A program made the position numbers and the translations under genes. Shown piece by piece: positions 1-12,421 of a stretch of 64,000 bases of DNA. Each line of letters starts with the position of its first letter. Within the stretch, counting starts at the first letter, position 1. Origin of the DNA: Pyrus communis (taxonomy: Eukaryota > Streptophyta > Magnoliopsida > Rosales > Rosaceae); the NCBI RefSeq assembly GCF_963583255.1, contig NC_084803.1, positions 16,813,428-16,877,427 of the forward strand, read 5' to 3'. The notes beneath the pieces are model-generated. The model ran no database searches. It saw nothing but the letters and a program-made list of their open reading frames with translations, and was not told the DNA's origin.

Positions 1-591
1 ACCATTCAACTGCCTCAAACATCCCACGTTATGGGAAGCTTACCTACACTTCTGGGATGGCATTGCAACGCAAATGGCATCACTTCTGGGATGGCATTGC
101 AACGCAAATGGCATCGTGGGAGTGTAGGGTTTAACACTTGCCCTTTCATATTATTAAATCGAAATGCCACAATGGCACACTAACTGCATACGGAATATAT
201 GCCACGTTCGTTCTGGGCCATTGTGCATATGTTTGAACAGTGACATGCATCTCTACAAAGCCTGGGATGCAAGATTAGAGGGCTTACTGAGCCCACATGT
301 GTGTGTGTGAGACAGAGAGAGAGAGAGAAAGAGAGACTGAAGGGGGTTCTACAAGTAACAAAATCTTTGGCTTTGGGAAAATGCCATTGCTTTACAGCCT
401 TACAGGAATGCTTGAGACTATCTTCCCAATGAGATTACAATATACCCTACTCCATATAACAAAAAGAAACGGGAGGCATCTACGTTAATCAACGACATCA
501 AAATCATCTCAGAGATAACATACGATTTTGTGGCAAAATGATACGGCCATCGTCACGTGTGTACTCCAATGGATACGGATTGGCCCTGACA
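1..591. other. Downstream flank of the Era gene, no gene seen
   Basis: This stretch lies past the stop codon of the Era-like gene on the minus strand, so its right part is probably 3' UTR. It holds a perfect 34-bp tandem duplication (48-81 and 82-115) and a GT/GA-rich microsatellite near 297-335. I see no conserved coding exon. Confidence 0.5.
48..115. repeat. 34-bp perfect tandem duplication
   Basis: The 34 bases starting acttctgggatggcattgca at position 48 are repeated exactly and without spacer from position 82. Two identical adjacent copies suggest a recent slippage or repair event. No coding meaning is visible. Confidence 0.9.
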
Positions 592-3556
592 TCATAATGT
601 TTGAATTTGACCCCCATAGCCATAATTCTTCAAAAGCACTTCGTCTTGCCGCCAATTCTCTTTAACCTTCACTACAACCTGTTTAAAGCATGAATAATAG
701 TCCTGTAAGGTGGATATTTCCTATATAAGACATGACGAAAAATGTAAAAGTGAGGAGATAATGCAGCAGCTGAACTGCCCACGGTGACAATGCTATAAGT
801 GCAGGACAATGGCCAATTAAAGGATAAAGTTAACATAGTTTGTGCACAAAGATTGTTCATGGTATAACTTGGCACCTCTAGGAAGACTTTCTTCTGCAAG
901 AAATTTTCTATGTCGAGCCGCGCAGCTGTTGCAAGTAGTTTCAGAGCTCTCCCTTCCTACGAAATTATTCAGGACACAAAATCAGCGGACAAGCTATCTC
1001 TTCGTACAGTGATGGCACATGAAAGCTCTGTGGCTTTGTGTGATACATGCCTTTACACCCCATATTAAATCTTTGATCAAGAAAATAAAAGATAAATTAA
1101 TTTGAATATAATTTGCACGTCCTTTTGCAAGCATTTGCACTTGAAAATTTCATCTTCCAGCTTATTATTTCATAATAGCTAAAAAAAAGTAGACACAGTA
1201 TTGCAACTGAAGATTACTTACTTTTCCAATAACAATGATCTTCTGTGAGTTTTTTTCAACGACAATTTCCACTTGTATAAAGTCTTTTGCCGTTGGCCTA
1301 GTTTTGTAGCTCACGACATTCACCTGGAGAAAAGAAACTATAAATATTATCATTTTATTCTGTTTCTTTCTAGGGATTGGATACCATTCCTCACAAGCCA
1401 AACCTTTTGAGCTTCTATACTACATACCTGACATGAATAAGGAATCTCTTTGCGGTACTGCATAAAGATCTTTTCTCGAACAATTTCAGATACAAAGAAT
1501 CTTTCTGGGTGCTCACTGACAATGTCCTAAGGACTCATAGAGAATAAAGATAAGTATTTCCATACATGAAAATAGCACTTGTGGATATTCTTGACGTCTA
1601 AATATCCACTTTGAATAAGCATACGGAAGATGGATTTTTACTCCTGCTTAAAAGGAACTAACTTTCAAAAGTTCTACACTGATATAGTTTTCTTCTTTGC
1701 GATGGAAAGCATTGTGAAACTAATGCCAGAAAACCTACAACTGAAGCTATTTTCTTTTATTAATTCTATGTTCCCTTAGAATGTGAGGTCTGATTGTATG
1801 GATAGTCTTATGACATTCATAACCATTGTGCAATTTCGACACGACTCCTGATGATTGGGATAAGGCAAGAATAGAACATTCGCAGCCATAAAATAGGAAC
1901 ACCATTAAGAAATTCCGTTTGAAAAGAAAGGAAAGGCAACCATGAGTCTATAACATGAAATTCCAAGTACCTTCGGATAATATGCTGGCCCAAAAGGAAG
2001 TTTTGATAAAATCCATTGCTTGACGTCTTCCACTCCCTGTCCAAGTTTGGCACTCACAGGTATGACCTCATCAACATTTGTAAATTTCTCATACCACTGT
2101 AAAATATGTAATTCTTATTTTAGGCTCAACAGGTAGCTTAAACAACAAGATCCAGAATTACGTGTGTAGTTATACATGTAAACAAATACTGACCTCCAGT
2201 TTCTTTGCAATTTCACCAGGTTTAATCAAATCCTTCTTATTCATAACCAACAAAATGGGTGGCAAGCTTTCAGTCTGGTTACCCACTCCTTCTTCCAGCA
2301 CTTCATCAATCTAGAAACAAGAAAACGATCTAAGGACATGAAGGTAAAGTTTCATAGGTAATCCTACATATGAAGAAGCATACTTTTTCAGGCACTTTAC
2401 ATGCATCAACAAGAACAACAACACAATCCGCATTAACCGCAGCACTGCGAACATTCTTCATCATCATAGAATCCAACTTGTGCATTCTCTTCTCCATAAC
2501 ACCCGGTGTGTCATAAAGTATCATCTGCAAACATATCAATGTCAAAGCCATATGCTTTACCAAAACTTCCGAAACCATCAATAGAGTATTATTTCTGTCC
2601 GAACCAAGATACTAGTTGGCTCTTATTTATAAGGGACTACAAAATTAAACCTTGGACCTAAAAATATGAATCCTGAAGCAAAAATCGCTGCTCGGGGAAC
2701 CATCAAATGGGTACACCTCAAACCCTCAGAAACTTAACCGCATTTACCATTTCCTTTATGTTTCCTTATATGCTAAGTAACCAAACTACACCGTTATTAT
2801 AGTTTATAACAACATATGAACCACAACATTTCTCATAGCTTTCAATGAGACTTCAATACAAATGCATATAAACAACTGAAACAAAACCAACAATAATATC
2901 AGCTACCTGATAGTCTGTGCCAGAACATATACCGAGAATTCGATGCCGGGTAGTCTGAGGTTTATCAGTAACAATGGACAACTTCTGACCAACCATTTGA
3001 TTCGAGAGCGTACTCTTTCCCACATTCGGCTTCCCCAGCACAGCCACGTACCCTGCATTTTTCACTCAATCAAATCCACAATGCCAACTCTTAAATAAAA
3101 CCCAAAATTCCTCTGCTAAAATTAAACAAAACCCAGAAGATATTTTATCATTTTCTTACCGCTCCGATGATTCGGGTCAGCGGCATCTTCGAGCTCCTCC
3201 ATCTCGTACTCATCCAGCAAAGCCATGTTTCTGTCTGGCTTCTCACTCAGAGACAGTAACGACGACTCGTCCCCCGAGTAATCGTAATCTTCTTCTTCCT
3301 CCTCCTCCTCTGCATCTTGTTCTTCTTCTTCCTGGGCTTGTTCTTGTTCGGTGATCCCGAGCCGGTGATTTGTGGCTGCATACACAAGTTTTGGGGTCCA
3401 ATTTCTTCGATATATTGGCTGGAATTGTGGGTTTATAGAGAAATGGGGGAAGAGAGAGGTGTGGTGGTTTTGGGTTGCGAGGAATTTAGAGTGGCGGTAG
3501 TGGGTGAGGGGGTTTTCTCTGGGAAGAGTTGCGGACATATGCAGAACTAGCTCCAT
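592..3556 (-). CDS. ERA: Era-type GTPase, chloroplastic (9 exons)
   Basis: Nine exons join in frame into about 431 residues: 3556-3160, 3052-2907, 2524-2384, 2310-2194, 2096-1971, 1526-1428, 1323-1222, 956-876 and 678-592. The first exon has a Ser/Thr/His-rich, transit-peptide-like start and a very acidic Glu-rich linker. The GTPase domain follows: G1 [10 protein letters not shown]3 DTPG, G4 NKKD and G5 SAK. A C-terminal KH RNA-binding domain holds [20 protein letters not shown] and VKENWRQDE. Era proteins bind the 3' end of small-subunit rRNA and help assemble the 30S subunit; the targeting sequence suggests this copy serves plastid ribosomes. All G motifs and splice sites are intact. A second in-frame Met lies six codons downstream and could be the real start. 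The plastid location is inferred. Confidence 0.93.
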
Positions 3557-3893
3557 TGTCGGAGCTCCAGAGTTTCTGATGACTCTCCTCCCACTCTGTT
3601 ATATCTTACCAGTGGATAAACCTCTAAATCGGCGCCGTTTTTTTATTTTTCCCCATTTTCTCTACCTTTTTCTCTGGGACCTGTATTCACGTTAAATTGT
3701 ATTCAAATTACCTTTCATTATTAGATAAATTTAAATTTCAATATCTATATATAATTTATAGATATAAATTTTAAAATTTAAACTCATTTAACATAATAAT
3801 TTACAAATAAGATGTTAAACATAACCACCACTTGAGAATGGTGAGCAAAATTACTCATTTTTGTTTCTTTTTTCCCTTTTAACAAAATAATAA

Positions 3894-4724
3894 GGGAAAT
3901 TTTATTTAAACTCATGTAATCCATTTTTACACTTAACTTACTCTTTACACCCATTTGATTTTTATCTAAACTATTAATATATCTTTAAACCCTAATTTAC
4001 TACCTAATATATTCCTATAAATCCAATTCAATATGTCGATTTATTTTTACACCCATTTGATTTTTAACTATATTTTTTGCTTGTATATAATACTATCAAG
4101 AGACGTTGCTTTACTTTTTAACTCATGTTGATGCCATGATTTTAGGATGTAATCAGACTACACCGACGGAGAAGAAAAAAATAATAATATAAAAACAGAA
4201 GAAGCAAATGGAATCCAAGGTCCTTGCAATATTTGCAAGTCTTTTTGGTTTTTTGGGGTGCAGTTGAACAGTGGGAGACCGACTGCAGCAATTTGCTATT
4301 GCAGAAATATAAACAAACTATGCGGGATTGATTGAAAAAAAAAAAAATTAAAACCAAAATACTCATCTTCTAAACTCTAAAAATTTGAAATCAAACGAAC
4401 AAAAAGTTTATAAATTGAGTCATACCTTAGTTGGAGGATTCAAAACTTCAAAATCACCATTCATCTATAAAAAAAAAAATTAAAAAAAAAAAACTTATTT
4501 TTCTCTATGAGAGCTATTAGGGTTTTAACCAGAATGAACGTAGGATAAATAAAGAATGATCGTAAGGTTTAATTATAGTATTTAGGTTTATTGATAAATT
4601 TGAGTTTTATTATTAATTTCATTTTATATTTAATAGTAATGCAATAGGATAAAATAGACAATTAACATTTAAAATGTCAAATTGGGTGTAAAAAGAAGTT
4701 ACTTGGATTTAAATAAAATTTCTC
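3894..4724. mobile_element. Mutator-like non-autonomous element with 9-bp TSD
   Basis: Both ends carry terminal inverted repeats: the left end reads gggaaattttatttaaactc, and the reverse complement of the right end matches it at about 17 of 20 bases. The similarity continues inward, with TTTACACCCA-like motifs on both sides. The element is flanked by a perfect 9-bp target duplication, aaataataa, at 3885-3893 and 4725-4733. Nine bases is the signature of Mutator-like elements. The 831-bp interior has no transposase ORF, so it is non-autonomous. It sits between the Era gene and the coiled-coil gene. Confidence 0.8.
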
Positions 4725-5365
4725 AAATAATAATCTCTCTTTACACGTACAAAATCAAATGTTTTGCTTCCCGAACTAAAAACATGCAAACAACCTACAA
4801 CTTTCCTTATGGGTGAACGAAAAGCCGAATAGATCTGGCCGTTAGGATTTAAGCCAAAGCATGATTCCCTTGATAAGGGTGACCGGTGAGTGAAAGGGAA
4901 AAAAGTAGCTGCTGAATCAACTGCGAAAACCCAATTCAGTTCAAACTGAAATTGCAAAAACATGGAATCGAATACGGGCAAATCAAACTGCAGGTCAAAT
5001 AGCCCTCGACCAAAAGTTCCAGGGGCTGTGCACTGGTGCAGCAGCAGCACCGTGAACAAGCACTATTTCTAAAACCGAATACTTAACGGGCAAACAAATT
5101 GCGTATAATCGCTTCGAGACAACCCGAAGCTTCAAACTTTATGACTTCCTACTTGTGATCTATAAACCTTCCAATATGCCAGTAATGGCCAAAACTTGAA
5201 TTATTTTCTGCAGAACCGTACCTCCTCAGATCAAAGGAAAATCTAACTTGTATAAGGTGCGAGAGAATGTTTGTTGATCCACAAAGGGTGTGGCATAATA
5301 AAAGACCTTTTATTTTCTCCTCCTGTGTTACGGCATTGGGTCACGGTTGCTTCGTAAAGTGATTA

Positions 5366-8285
5366 TCATTTGCCTGCATCACTCCTTTCAGGAACCTCAG
5401 AATCAAAGCCTGGCGATCCCCTGCTGGACGGGATATATGAGTACGCCAAGGCTGCAGTGCCAAGAGTAAGAGCAGTAGCGATCGAGCCCCATACCCATCT
5501 TTGTCTTCTTTCCCTTCTCTCCCTGTCACGCCGTGCCATCTCTACATGATAAAAAATTAAAAAATTAAAAAAAAACAGAGAAACTTAGTTGAGCTAATTA
5601 CGTGAGGTAGATCCAAGGACTGCATTATGCGCATTAGGAAGGTGCACAGATGCATTTTAGTCAACATTTGGGCACAGAGAGAACAGTTAAAATTTACTTC
5701 CATATAGAATATTTCCAGTTACATTCCCGTCAAGGACTGGGTTCCCATATTATTTTTAAATGCATCCCACAAACTAATAAAACAATATGTTCCACCTAAT
5801 AGAGGGTTCCGGGTTAAACACGGGGAAGAGGACCAAGTTCGACTGAGGTAGGCATCGGAAATGATTTGATTTAATAAACAATAGAATAACTAACTAAAGC
5901 CTTAGAAATCAAGAAATAAACAAGTGGCATAAGGTATAGAAATCTCACCAAGAACATCCTGATTCCTCTGAACCATTTCCTGATTCATAGCCTCATAGTT
6001 ACGAAGTTTGTCCATCAACCGAGCAATCTCAAAGTTCTTTGACTCGACCTGAGCTTCCATCTCCATCTCCATCTCAGCCCTTATCAATCCCCTCCCAATA
6101 GTATTTGATACAAACCTAGCAAGATAAACTTGTTGGCACAGATCTTCTGCAGGATCAGAACCTAGTTGCTCGTGACCACTTGCAACAGTGGGATCTTCAG
6201 GGAGTGTGAATCCTACAAGAGATAACTGTTCCCTAATCCTCTGCCGCTGCCTTCGCATGTTATTCAAGGATTCTTCTACTTGCTTCCGCTTCTCTATCTC
6301 CATTATGAGGCTCAATCTCATTTCACGCAATTCAACTTCAAGGTCAGAAACAGAAAGCTGCTGCCCTTGCCCGCTCTCAGATGAAAGTTCTACACAAAGT
6401 AACAATAAAAGTAAGTTGTCCATTAATGCCAAAACTTTATTATTGTAGTGCATAGTAGAATAAGGTGGATTACAGAACATTAAAAGATTAAGCATACAAA
6501 ACTTGGAAACCCTTTTGTAATTTAAAACTGAACTTCTGAACAGGAGAAACGAAGTGTTCTTTTAATGCATAACCTAAACAAAAAGCTCTCAAACACACAC
6601 AAGACATGCATAGAATGTCATAATTTAATCTCTCCTCCTATGCAATTTCAAAATTCACATAGTCGGGCATCTCTAGAGAACCAGCATGTGAATGCCCTTA
6701 ATCATGATTAGCAATTTAGTAGTAATCTCATGAATAATGAACCATTTATATGTCATATAGACAGAGATGTCAATTTTCAGCAACAGTATGACACAACACA
6801 AACCCTTTATGAAAATAAACTGGAAAGGATTAACTTTCAAGAAAACACAAAACAGTAACACAACTTGAACCCAATACGAAATAACAAGCTAGGATTAATT
6901 ATTATGTATGGTAGGACGAGTTAGAGTAAACTATCAATTGATATGAATCCAAATATAATACAAATTATTAACAAGAATATCAAACGCACTAGATTAGTTC
7001 TCGCTATACTTGGATCAGGTGGTTTTTACCTTATGAAGATATAAGAAATGAGTTTGGTTCGAAATGAAAATTCTGTTCTTGAGTTTCTAATTCATGAGAT
7101 ATGCATGTCAACCAAAACACGACAGAGTTAACGAATGGGTCAAGGTATCTAATGTGATTAATTAAAAAGGTAGAGTAAAAGATTACATGCTCAACACCAA
7201 TCTACATTTACATAAGAGATGAAAATATATGAGTATGACCCGCCAAATTGCACATCCCTACACATATAGAGGGGGGAAAAGAAATATACATCATATTCTA
7301 TGTAAAGATACCAAACTATGGCAAAATCAGCATATTCCAATCTTCAATCATGATGCTCAATTAATTCACAGATAAATGGACAAAGCACATTCATGAAAAA
7401 TTAATAATCAAATGAAAGGAAATAAAATTAACCAAAAAAGCAAAGCTACATACCATCCCAAGCATCATAAAATTCCCCCGTGGGCGTACTGGTCTGTGCA
7501 GAACGCTCTGCCCCAAAATTTCCCTCTCCATCAGTGTTGTAACTTGAGACACTCATGGAGTCTTTCGGATCAACGAAATCTTCACGTTCACTATCTCTCC
7601 CTGGACTCATGGCAACTTGCTTCAACAAATCATCTTCCCTAGCAGAACCATTACTCAGTTCCACATTACTGCTTCTCTTGTTGGACACATAGAAGTTATC
7701 TTCATGCTCGCTACTACTACCTAGTTCCACATTACTGCCTCTAAGTTGCCCATTACTGCTCACGAAATGATGGACACCGTTTGAATGATGCACTTCAACA
7801 GGCTTCTGAAAAGTAAAAGTATTCAAATCATCAATAGGCGAATTTGCCACCTTTGCCTCTGCATTGCTGACATTCCCATTGAGCTTTGCCGCCTTGGCCT
7901 CCGCACGGTTGACATCCCCATTGAGCTTCTCTCCACCTCCAGCTTTTTGGTGCAAGGACACATCCTGCTCCGAGTAACTCTTCATAAGCCTTGGACCACG
8001 GCGCTTGTGGTTGATGATGTAAGGCGAGGGAGGAAATGAAGTGGGCGAATCCGGGAGCGGTGTGGCCTCCGGAGTAGCATAGAGGGCCGGCCTAATCTGA
8101 GGTCGATGAGGCCTCTTCTCCACAACGGAGGTGCTGTTCCTCCTCTCCAGCTTGGAGTCAGGAACCGGCATTGAACTCGAAAGAGGCTTCGAATTGGAAT
8201 TTGGAAGAGATGACATGTCAGCAGATTTGGAAGAAGCTCCAGGTTCTAACAACCTATCTAAAGCTATGACAGTGAAAGTCGGCAT
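5366..8285 (-). CDS. Uncharacterised plant protein: disordered N-half, coiled coil, C-terminal membrane anchor
   Basis: Three exons (8285-7454, 6389-5949, 5541-5366) splice in frame to about 482 residues. The N-terminal 280 residues begin MPTFTVIALDRLLEPG and are rich in Ser, Pro and Asn, probably disordered. Exon 2 is a heptad-rich coiled coil (ELREMRLSLIMEIEKRKQVE; later NFEIARLMDKLRNYEAMNQE). The last exon starts with an Arg-rich stretch (ARRDRERRERRQRW), followed by one hydrophobic segment (VWGSIATALTLGTAALAYSY) and a short polar tail. That is the layout of a tail-anchored protein facing the cytosol. I recognise the type as a plant-specific family without assigned function. A further non-coding 5' exon probably lies near 8660-8770, because a GTATGC donor follows there on the minus strand. 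Confidence 0.85.
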
Positions 8286-9118
8286 GGCTCTGCATCATCA
8301 ATTCATCATCATAAAAAATCCAAATCAACAAAAAATAAATACAATCCTAGCTGTGCAGTTATAATCCAAAAATTAAACACTTATAATCCGATTCATTTTC
8401 TTCAAGTAAAAACCTAAGCCGCACAAATTCCAATTTCAAGAACAATAAACAGACTAATCATAAATAAATAAATAAATAAGCAAATAAATCGAATCTGGAA
8501 GAATCCTAACGCTATGTTTGGTTGCCGAGAAAAAAAAAATCAGAAAATCCTCCAGGTTTCGGGGAGACGCCGATTCTCAGCAGCCAAACACAAACAAAAA
8601 TACACATGAAAATCATGAAATGAAAACTAGATGCAGAAACAGAAAAGTAAGATCGGAGATAGAGTAAGATGCATACCAGGGAGGAGAAAGAGAGAGATAG
8701 AGAGAGAAGGGGGTTCAGGTGAGAGGAAGAAAGGGAAGGACGATGCGGAAGAAAGAGGAGAGGGTGCAATTGCAGAGCTGAAACATTATCGAGATTTTTA
8801 GGTTTTATGGGGTTTCATCACCACCTTCTTCTTCCTTTCACCAAATGAGAGAGAATATTTGAACCTCCGAGTTGGTTGGATGGGTCTTGAAATCTATCGC
8901 AACGACCGCCTCTTTTTCTGAGAGCTTCTCTCGCTCGCTATTTGAAGCCTCCTTCTCACACGGTCCCCGCAAATATTTCAAACGTCCCTTTTTCTATTCC
9001 TAGAAGTGTACACCAAGCTTTTGCAAATATTTCAAATTTACACAATGCTACTTTAACTTTTTCTATTTAGCAATTACCATTTGTTCAAAGATAGAGTATA
9101 AAGTTTGTTGGTCAGACC

Positions 9119-9278
9119 GTCACTTAGTACTACAGTCTAGTGGTACTTCTTTTTGTTTGTAAGTGAGAGGTCTTAGGTTCGATTCTCACCAAAGGCAATT
9201 GAACCACATTATTGCTAACCCATTGTGAGACTAAACTCACTTCTTCCCCATAATGTAGATAATATCGATTGTTCAAAA
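9119..9278 (+). mobile_element. tRNA-derived SINE, complete, 19-bp TSD
   Basis: The 160-bp element has a pol III A-box-like stretch (cagtctagtggtact) and a B box (aggttcgattc) near its 5' end. It ends gtagataatatcgattgttc plus A's. A perfect 19-bp target duplication, aaagtttgttggtcagacc, flanks it (9100-9118 and 9279-9297). This is the reference copy for the related copies listed below, which share the 3' part (cattgtgag... gataatatcg...tgttc). Confidence 0.9.
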
Positions 9279-9339
9279 AAAGTTTGTTGGTCAGACCTTA
9301 AGTTACACAAGAACCCCCTATCCCGCCTCATGCATGTAG

Positions 9340-9700
9340 GGTATACTTGGCAAACGAGTTGTGTCTGTGTTATACTCGTTATCTTAACAAATCGTGTTAT
9401 GTTAAATCTACTATCTTAACGGGTTCTTGATAGGCGATCCAATATGGACCCAACTCGTTAATGGGTCGTGTTGTTTCGTGTCAATTTAATGGGTCATACA
9501 AGAAACTATCATGCCTAATGTCTAGACTTGGCAAACGGGTCTTGTTCGTGTCGTCTACGTGTCATACCCATTATCTTAACGAGTAGTCAGATAAAGACCC
9601 GCCTCGTTAACTAGTTAACAAAGAACCTATTATTTTCGTGTCGTTTAGTGTCAGGCTAACTAGTCGTGGTATATATTGTCAAAGCTAATGTGGTGACTTG
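9340..9700. repeat. Two head-to-tail copies of a TTAACGGGT/cgtgtcgt-rich repeat
   Basis: Two adjacent units each start with acttggcaaacg followed by gtgtc...ttatcttaac and contain tctcgttaa/gggtcgtgtt motifs. The second begins near 9530. The same kind of sequence flanks the Cassandra element (28300-28460 and 29770-29965) and recurs near 36720-36860 and 37390-37510. This is a common plant intergenic repeat; the transposon class is not resolved here. Confidence 0.55.
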
Positions 9701-10329
9701 ATCAAAAATAATTTGTGTACATGTATACGACTAGTTGGACGCAAGAACCTCTCGTTTTTAAGGTTATTGTCATCATTTCACTCGACTACAAAATAGGTTG
9801 AATAAGTTAAAAATTTATAAAAAAAAAAGCAAAATTAAAAAAAAATACACTAAAGTGAAATTGTTGAGTTTTTTTCTTTGAGAAAAAAAAAACCACGTAA
9901 ACACCTATTTTAGCTGCAATAAAGTGGGCGTGTATTGAGTTAATTAACTTCAACTTTCAAGTACTCAAGTTGTGAAAATGACATGTATCCTAAGATGGGA
10001 TAGATTTTCTTGAGAATAAGCGCAACTTCAAAGATTAAGACTCCGGCTAGGAGAGAGTGGATAAGAGAGCAACAAAATGAGGTTCAAAAAAAAAGAAAAA
10101 AGAATTGCATGCCATTTAAACTTTGAGGGTGACTATCACCTCCATTTACATCAACGGAGTATCCTGGAGAGATTTGATTATGATGTATTTGTTTTAATGT
10201 AGTTTGTTGCCTTTCTTAATGTTGTAGTTTTTTTTGTGTTTATGCTTATCCAAAAATATTGTACTTTGTGTTATTGATAAAGAAAAAAATGTTGTGCTTT
10301 GTATTCAATTTTCTAGGTTAAAAAAATTC

Positions 10330-10745
10330 ATAAAAAGTGATGAAATTTAAGATAACACACACATAAGTGATGAAATCTAACTTTGTCAAAATTTGAATAT
10401 TTTAGTATTGAAAAGTTCATAAAAAGATTTAAGATAACATGTCCAAAAATCAACTTAAGAAATGTTAAGACAAAAATATAAATTTTTTCCGTTATCAAAT
10501 TACTACAGAAATAAATATATAGCCCTATATAGAGCCCAAAAAATATATAGCCCCTCATTGGGAGAGATTCTTTTTAACAAACAATAGTATCAACACTAAA
10601 GATAAGTGTGTGTGTTTAGCCTCATAATGGACTAGCACGGAAAGATTCTTTTTTAGAGTCCCAAAGATTCATAGGACCTCTAAATTTGCCTATATCAACC
10701 ATTTTTCTAGCCTCATGTAGAGCCGTCATTGGGGATGCTCTAAGA
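10330..10745. repeat. Dispersed repeat copy 1, interrupted by a SINE fragment
   Basis: This region aligns by eye with 12098-12421: shared blocks include aagtgatgaaatctaact, gtccaaaaatcaacttaag, tagccctatatagagc and gcccctcattg. Both end in an atgctct motif, typical of small DNA-transposon ends. Copy 1 is longer because a 67-bp SINE piece (10576-10642) sits inside it, flanked by an 11-bp duplication, agattcttttt (10565-10575 and 10643-10653). Confidence 0.65.
10576..10642 (-). mobile_element. Truncated SINE fragment with 11-bp TSD
   Basis: On the minus strand this is a shortened copy of the 9119 SINE family (its complement reads aacaaacaatagtatcaaca...cctcataatgg). It lies inside dispersed repeat copy 1, with target duplications agattcttttt on both sides. 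Confidence 0.65.
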
Positions 10746-12097
10746 TATTATGAGAAGTTTAAGTGACAAATAGTGGCAAAACATGATATTTGGGTGTTAT
10801 TGTAAAAACATTTCATTTATATCGCAATTTCTCAAAACTGGGAAAGTTCAGGTCCATTTGTGCAACTTTTCATTTGTTTTGGTCATGTATTAATTAAATT
10901 AAATCAAAATTGAGTGCTGCGTTGGCAGTAGCCCGTAGGGTTTTCTTAATGTTAAGACATAAAAGTCCAAAGCGTTATTTTAATTTGTGGCAAGCAGACC
11001 GCCGATATACGATTTAGGTCAAGGGTAGAATGGATTTTCAAGCTTCCCAACAAGCGCTCATGTTTTTGTTGTGTTAATCTCGGTACGGTGACGTTTCTTC
11101 TGCTGTTATATTTTGATAGGGCGTGTTTGGTGGCCGTTGGAACGTTTGCGAGGGTCAAGGTTAAGACATTTGGCTTGGGGAAGAGTTAGAGCATCCTTAA
11201 TGGGAGTTTTATCCTCCATAAAGCTACTACATTTCAAGTCTTAGAGCATCTTCAAATGAGATGTCAAAATTTCCACGTAGGCATACAACAATGAAAAATG
11301 GCAGCAAGCTCTCTCCAACCGAGCCTTCAATTTCTTAGGTGGCGCTGAGTCATTTGAAGGCAAAACCTTTTACTGTCAAATTTGACAGCAGATGTCAAAT
11401 TTATTAAATGATATTTTAATAGATTAATATAATATATAATAAATATTCTTATGTTTTTTAAATATTTGATTGGTTCCCTTAATCACTGGACTCCACAAAA
11501 AGATAAAAAGTTTATTAAATAACATTATTATTTAACATATCGGATGGAGTAAAATATTATACAAAATGTCAAATTGCCACATAAGCTATCAACTATCATT
11601 TTGATGTAGCAAGAAATTTCATCCCCAGTGGGGCTAGATCCACCACTGAGGCTATCAACTTCCTTTTTTGGGTAACATAAAATTAGGCTATATCTCACCC
11701 CAAAAAACAACGAGTCCCATAGAAAAAGTAGTAACCTACGTGAGCAAAATTATATCACTCTCTCTACTTGTGAATACAATTATACTCTCCTTTTATTCTT
11801 TTTTTTTTAATTCTTTTTTCTTACATTTTTTTTTTTTTTTTTTTGCAATTTGGCAAATTAATGATTGTTTTAAATTTCATAAGAATTAAAACTTTCAAAT
11901 TGATTTAACGTTCATGGGCATTGATGGGTGAAATTTTCAAATAAATTTGATTCAAAATTGTCTAATACTAATTTACCAATTGGTGCTAGGTAAATTGTTG
12001 TGTTATACGTGAAAATCAAATTATTTCAGAGGGCGAAGTGGGAGTTTGTATCTTTCAATAGATGAGATTGAGATAAGAGAATCTAATCCAATTAATG

Positions 12098-12421
12098 ATT
12101 CATAAGTGATGAAATCTAACTTCATCACAATTTGAACATTTTTAGGTTGAAAGATTCATAAAACAAAAAAAAAAAAAAAAAGATAGCACGTCCAAAAATC
12201 AACTTAAGTAAAGTTAACACAAAAAAAAAAAAAAAAAATCATTGCATAATCAAATTACTACATAAATAAATAAATATAGCCCTATATAGAGCTTGAAAGA
12301 AATTGCCCCTCATTGAGAGAGATTCTTTTGTAAAGCCCCAAGGATTCCTTTAAACTCTAAAATGGACTATATCCATCATTTTTCCAGTCTCATATAAAAC
12401 CCCTCACTAGGAATGCTCTTA
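12098..12421. repeat. Dispersed repeat copy 2
   Basis: Second copy of the repeat at 10330-10745, without the SINE insertion, and with two long A tracts (about 12160-12182 and 12220-12240). It ends aggaatgctcttaga. Confidence 0.6.

Noticed and set aside
4709..5059. 116-codon minus-strand ORF
   Set aside because: It overlaps the MULE boundary and the 3' flank of the coiled-coil gene, has no recognisable domain and no splice connection.
7785..8364. Plus-strand ORFs
   Set aside because: They are antisense shadows of exon 1 of the coiled-coil gene.
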